From NCBI GenBank assembly GCA_937973635.1, contig CALJJZ010000017.1, forward strand, positions 130,064 through 194,063: 64,000 nucleotides of DNA, read 5' to 3'. A model generated the notes under the pieces. It made no database searches and had not been told where the DNA came from. It was given only the letters and a program-made list of their open reading frames with translations. The translations under genes were made by a program, and so were the position numbers. Positions 60,804 to 64,000 of this stretch are shown here, in pieces; position 1 is the first letter of the stretch, and every line of letters begins with the position of its first letter. The stretch is from an uncultured Bacillota bacterium. Lineage in GTDB: Bacteria; Bacillota; Dethiobacteria; DTU022; UBA8154.

Positions 60804-61575
60804 GATTGTGGAGATTGGTAGCTGGCGCCTGCTGGCGGGCTACCTTTTCCTGGCCCTTTTGCTTTTGATCACGTGGCGGCTGGGGGCGGGGCGGGAGAAG
60901 GAGATTATCCTGGCCGCCTTCAGGATGACGGTGCAGCTGCTCCTCATGGGGTATGTGCTGCTGGCCGTCTTTCAGGCCGACCACCTGCTGGTTTCCTTGT
61001 GTATTTTTGTCCTCATGGAATTTTTCGCCATACAGAACATCTACCGGCGGGTCAGGGCGGAGATCGCCCCCCGGCTGCGCCGCGTAATCGCCGCCTCTCT
61101 GCTGCTGGGCACAGCTTTGCCCCTCCTCTTTTTCCTGGCCGTGGTCATTAATGTGCAGCCCTGGTATGCGGCCCGCTACTTTATCCCCATTGCGGGCATG
61201 CTCATCGGCAATTCCATGACGGGTATTGCCCTGGGGACAGAGCGGCTGATCAGCGGGATGCGGCAGGGCAGGCCGTGGGTGGAGGGGGCCCTCATGCTGG
61301 GCGCCACCCCGTACCACGCCGCCAAGGATGTGGTCAGGGAGGCCTTCAATGCGGCGCTTTTGCCCACGGTAAACTCCATGGTAGGGATGGGCATCGTTTT
61401 TTTGCCGGGGATGATGGTGGGGCAGATCCTCTCCGGCGTTTCTCCCCTGGTGGCTGTCGATTACCAGATCGCCATTATGCTCGGCATCGTGGGCAGCGTT
61501 TCCCTGACGCTTTTTATTCTGCTCCAGTGGGGCTACAAGACCTTTTTTAACCGGCGCAGCCAGCTGGAGTTCTAG
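60793..61575 (+). CDS. ABC transporter permease, FetB/UPF0014 family
   Basis: 260 residues with about seven membrane spans. The UPF0014 marks are RMTVQLLLMGYVL, IPIAGMLIGNSMTG and TVNSMVGMGIVFLPGMMVGQIL. It partners the FetA-like ATPase; the overlap of the two genes suggests coupled translation. The suggested role is export of iron or another metal ion, on the strength of the E. coli homologue. Intact. Confidence 0.9.
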   Translation: MAAEIVEIGSWRLLAGYLFLALLLLITWRLGAGREKEIILAAFRMTVQLLLMGYVLLAVFQADHLLVSLCIFVLMEFFAIQNIYRRVRAEIAPRLRRVIAASLLLGTALPLLFFLAVVINVQPWYAARYFIPIAGMLIGNSMTGIALGTERLISGMRQGRPWVEGALMLGATPYHAAKDVVREAFNAALLPTVNSMVGMGIVFLPGMMVGQILSGVSPLVAVDYQIAIMLGIVGSVSLTLFILLQWGYKTFFNRRSQLEF

Positions 61576-61639
61576 ACGCAGCTTTGAGGCGTTACCCTGC
61601 CTTTATAGCAAACCATCAGGAAATAATCAGGGTGAGAAA

Positions 61640-62158
61640 ATGGCGGAGCGGAAAAGATACGGGGACAAAGAATATGTTCCGGCAAAGCAGGGCTTGCTGC
61701 AGGCACGGCAGGCGCTAGAGACGAACCTTAGCCAGATGGCGGAGATTGTGCGCCAGGTCTCGGCCGGGAAAGGGCTGCTTGCCTCCGGCGGCAATGCAGC
61801 TCTTTTATTTTATCTAGGCAGTTTGCTGTACGATTACTACAGCCTTGTGGAGGAATGCCTGCTCCTGGCGGCCAGGGTTCTGGATGCCTGGGTGCTCGAC
61901 AGCCTGGACTGGCGGTAACGTCTGCTCCGGCAGCTGCAAACGCCCATAGAGGAGAAAAGGCCCCCCTTTTTATCGGGGGAGACGGCCGCCCTGCTGCGGG
62001 ATTACCTTTAGCTCTACCTTAACTTCCACCGGCGCTGTACAAGCCTTTCTTTTTCCGGAGTGGGGAAGATGGCCGAAAACCTGGAGCTGCTGCACCGTCG
62101 GCTGGAAAAGGAGCTGGGGTTCCTGGGCCGGTTCCTGGAGATGCTAGGCGGCAGGTAG
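61640..62158 (+). pseudogene. HepT-like toxin-type gene with two in-frame stops
   Basis: Frame 2 reads on from MAERKRYGDK to a final TAG at 62156-62158, but is cut by TAA at 61916-61918 and TAG at 62009-62011. Before the first stop, LLFYLGSLLYDYYSLVEECLL and LDAWVLDSLDWR look like the HepT-like helical family. After it, RLLRQLQTPIEEKRPPFLSGETAALLRDYL continues the same protein, which makes readthrough or decay the only explanations. The nucleotidyltransferase partner is absent. The start follows CAGGGTGAG. Confidence 0.68.
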
Positions 62159-62214
62159 CCTCCCGTGTCAGGTGTTCTCTTCCCCCCGCCGGCGCACCCG
62201 CCGTCCCCCCCGGC

Positions 62215-63066
62215 TTACCAGTGGCGGTAATAGGCCAGGCGGGAGGCAAAGGGGCGGAAGGCCGCCTCCAGCTCCTGCCGTTCCTGCACGGAGAGGGGGC
62301 TAAAGTCCCGGCCGGCCCGGGCCAGGGTACTCACCTCCCGGGGCGTGGAACAGCCCACAATGACCAGGCTGACGGCATGGGAAAGGGCATAGCGGATTAA
62401 AAGCTCCGCTGTTACGCCCGCTTCCGGGGCAAGGTAATGGGCTCCCCCCAGCACTTTCATGGCAATGACGGCAAGCCCTCTGTCCAGGGCAGCGGGAAGG
62501 GTCTGATCCAAAAAACCGCCAATTACCCCCTCTACAGGGTTGACCGGCAGCAGCACGGCATCGACGGGCCAGCGCGTCAGCGCCTGGGTGAGGATATGGG
62601 GGTCCTGGTGCCCCGTTATCCCGATAAAGCGCACCAGCCCCTTCTCCCTGGCTTCGACAAAGGCTTCCAGGGCCCCTCCTGGAGACTCCAGGGCCAGCAG
62701 GTCCGCCTCTGTGCGCAGATCGTGGATCTGCCAGAGGTCCAGGTAGGCAAGGCCCATCGTTTGCAGGCTGTTGTCCAGGTCGGCGAGGGCACCATTTTTG
62801 TCGCGCCGGGCCGATTTGCTGGCCTGGAAAATATGCCGGCGCAGCTCTCCGTTTTCCCGCCAGAAACTTCCCAGGTAGCCCTGGCTCCCGGCATAGGCCT
62901 GGGCCGAATCAAAATAGGTGATGCCCTCGCCGGCTGCCGCCGCGATCACTTCCCGCGCCTCTATTTCCCTGTTGTATGTGCGTAAGATCCCTTCACCGCC
63001 CAGGCCCACACAGGTAACCTCCTGCCCTGTGCGGCCAAAGGGCCTTGTTGCGATAGTTTTTTGCAT
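62215..63066 (-). CDS. Aldo/keto reductase
   Basis: 283 residues, (beta/alpha)8 fold with NAD(P)H. The catalytic tetrad can be placed as Asp and Tyr in TYFDSAQAYAGSQGYLG, Lys in FQASKSARRDK and His in DLWQIHDLRTE. The cofactor region is SLVIVGCSTPREV. The start ATG 63066 follows AAGGAGGAATT. The substrate is unknown; the group includes many clostridial AKRs with short C-terminal ends. It is convergent with the HepT-like remnant and upstream of VapBC on the same strand. Confidence 0.9.
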   Translation of the reverse strand: MQKTIATRPFGRTGQEVTCVGLGGEGILRTYNREIEAREVIAAAAGEGITYFDSAQAYAGSQGYLGSFWRENGELRRHIFQASKSARRDKNGALADLDNSLQTMGLAYLDLWQIHDLRTEADLLALESPGGALEAFVEAREKGLVRFIGITGHQDPHILTQALTRWPVDAVLLPVNPVEGVIGGFLDQTLPAALDRGLAVIAMKVLGGAHYLAPEAGVTAELLIRYALSHAVSLVIVGCSTPREVSTLARAGRDFSPLSVQERQELEAAFRPFASRLAYYRHW

Positions 63067-63284
63067 GATAACAATTCCTCCTTGATTATTGCATTTATTT
63101 TATCGTAAAATTAAGTTTCCGTCCAGAATTGCTTTTGGCTTAAAGGCAGGCCGGGGGAATTTGCGGGGAATTTTTTGTATTTACAGGGGCTGCCTTTTCC
63201 CTGGTGTCGCCCTGTGGCGGCTGAAAAAAGGCAGAAAAAAAGGCCATCCCGCTGGTTTCAGGATGACCGTGCGGCTGCTCCCGG

Positions 63285-63755
63285 TCAGGAAACAAGTGCC
63301 AATTCCGGGAAAAACCGCCGGTAGTACCCCTTGTCCCGCGTTAGCAGAGTGCCCGCGTAAAACAGGGCATGCTCGCCGATTAAAAAATCGGAAAATATAT
63401 GCTGTCTGCTGATAATTGGTGCAGCACATTTTTCACAACGCAAAAGCTGTGCATTGCCGCAGGTATGGCACAGCAACCCTTGGGAGCGATTTTTTGTATA
63501 TGCTTTCCATGCCTGTGCGGCCAGCCACAAAGCTTTTGGGCCGGAATTTATTAATTTAATATCTGTCTCATTTAAAAAATCAAGGAGCAGCCTTTCATCT
63601 GGAAACTGTGATGCCAGTTCCCTGTATACTGCTTCGGAAATAATTAATTGATGCTTTTTACCATAATCAGTTAATAGAGAGAGGGACCTTTCCAGATAAT
63701 TCTGGTCAGGGAGCAAAAGATCAAAAAGAATATTGGTATCTACGGCGACAGTCAT
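63285..63755 (-). CDS. vapC: PIN-domain toxin VapC with a zinc-knuckle insertion
   Basis: 156 residues. PIN acids are present: Asp in VAVDTNILFDLLLPDQ, Glu in IISEAVYRELA, Asp in HIFSDFLIGEHA and Asp in LLTRDKGYYRRFFP. An insertion of CxxC-CxxC type (LLCHTCGNAQLLRCEKCAAP) lies between the second and third acids and probably binds zinc. VapC toxins are Mg-dependent RNases. The start overlaps the stop of the antitoxin gene (ATGA on the minus strand), and the pair is coupled. Confidence 0.85.
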   Translation of the reverse strand: MTVAVDTNILFDLLLPDQNYLERSLSLLTDYGKKHQLIISEAVYRELASQFPDERLLLDFLNETDIKLINSGPKALWLAAQAWKAYTKNRSQGLLCHTCGNAQLLRCEKCAAPIISRQHIFSDFLIGEHALFYAGTLLTRDKGYYRRFFPELALVS

Positions 63756-63979
63756 TCTCCCCGCAGCTCCCGGGTAAGCTCGTCGCTGCCTCCCTTAACC
63801 TGCAGGAGGCCTGCAAATTTATGAAATCTAAGTTCGTCCTGTTCTTTTTCCAGGAGATACCCTTGGCCTGTTTCTTTGATTTGCAGGTAATCGCCGGTCT
63901 TTAGGCCCAACCTAGCCCTTAGGCCTTTGGGAAGGGTTACCTGCCCTTTGGCTGTAACTTTGGCCCTGTACCCGTGCAT
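63752..63979 (-). CDS. vapB: AbrB/MazE-type antitoxin VapB
   Basis: 75 residues. The AbrB swapped-hairpin DNA-binding domain is AKVTAKGQVTLPKGLRARLGL, typical of VapB/MazE antitoxins, with a C-terminal tail that should bind VapC. It starts at ATG 63979 and overlaps the toxin gene by four bases. It likely represses its own promoter, which lies at or beyond the window edge. Confidence 0.87.
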   Translation of the reverse strand: MHGYRAKVTAKGQVTLPKGLRARLGLKTGDYLQIKETGQGYLLEKEQDELRFHKFAGLLQVKGGSDELTRELRGE

Positions 63980-64000
63980 AAAAAAATTCCTTACTTTATA

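Noticed and set aside
61916-62011. Stop-codon reassignment as the reason for in-frame stops
   Set aside because: TAA, TAG and TGA all end conserved genes at their expected lengths in this window, so the standard code is used.
1-64000. CRISPR arrays, rRNA genes and tRNA genes
   Set aside because: No regularly spaced repeats and no tRNA or rRNA signature were found on reading; the GGTTCAACACC near 7309 lacks the rest of a tRNA.

Overview
The window looks like the chromosome of an anaerobic, endospore-forming, corrinoid-using Firmicute of the class Clostridia (Peptococcaceae, Moorella or Thermincola-like). The grounds are anaerobic cobalamin genes (cbiGHJ), a MtaA/UroD-type corrinoid methyltransferase protein beside a 2-hydroxyacyl-CoA dehydratase-type [4Fe-4S] protein, the spore-cortex amidase CwlD, the c-di-AMP module cdaA-cdaR, an AmmeMemoRadiSam triad, strong AGGAGG-type ribosome sites, frequent GTG/TTG starts and moderately GC-rich coding DNA. 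The genus is an inference; no rRNA or tRNA was seen.

Layout: 0-3.3 kb cobalamin genes and a HAD phosphatase; 3.5-7.0 kb a tautomerase, serA, an FmdB zinc ribbon and a cysteine desulfurase-like gene; 7.0-7.2 kb an unassigned structured RNA candidate with terminator; 7.4-13.1 kb a sugar-type ABC transporter whose binding protein is cut short and joined to the tail of a DUF362 ferredoxin gene, then HgdB-like and MtaA-like genes; 13.4-14.3 kb a GH130 gene; 14.5-16.5 kb a PH-like protein and thrC; 16.8-23.1 kb a complete nickel/peptide ABC operon ending in a methyltransferase; 23.2-30.1 kb a GGGP-synthase homologue, a lipoprotein, split chromate transporter genes, a TRAP remnant, two MFS carriers and a double-P-loop ATPase; 30.2-34.3 kb a DUF4015 lipoprotein, an MBL hydrolase and cwlD; 34.3-37.9 kb a giant glycosyltransferase-GH130 fusion; 38.4-44.0 kb an acyl-CoA ligase, the AmmeMemoRadiSam triad and an AGCS symporter; 44.1-47.9 kb cdaA-cdaR-glmS; 48-51.7 kb a seven-FN3 surface protein and a 2-hydroxyacid dehydrogenase; 51.9-57.6 kb a decayed nuclease/helicase locus with an intact DNA methyltransferase and a decayed IS1634-like element; 57.8-64 kb a DOMON lipoprotein with a small membrane partner, an enoyl-CoA hydratase, FetAB, a dead HepT-like gene, an aldo/keto reductase and a VapBC pair.

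The most striking structure is a duplicated divergent gene pair (GT-GH130 fusion on minus, stand-alone GH130 on plus, with a shared promoter region). It occurs at 13.06-14.33 kb and 34.32-38.23 kb. In the first copy only the plus gene is intact and the minus gene is a 190-base scar; in the second copy only the minus gene is intact and the plus gene is a 135-base scar. Together the two loci keep one working copy of each gene. Other points of note are a probable AUA start codon for the AGCS symporter, an ABC binding-protein/DUF362 deletion junction, and a defence-type island whose nonsense codons are all one C-to-T step from Gln or Arg codons.
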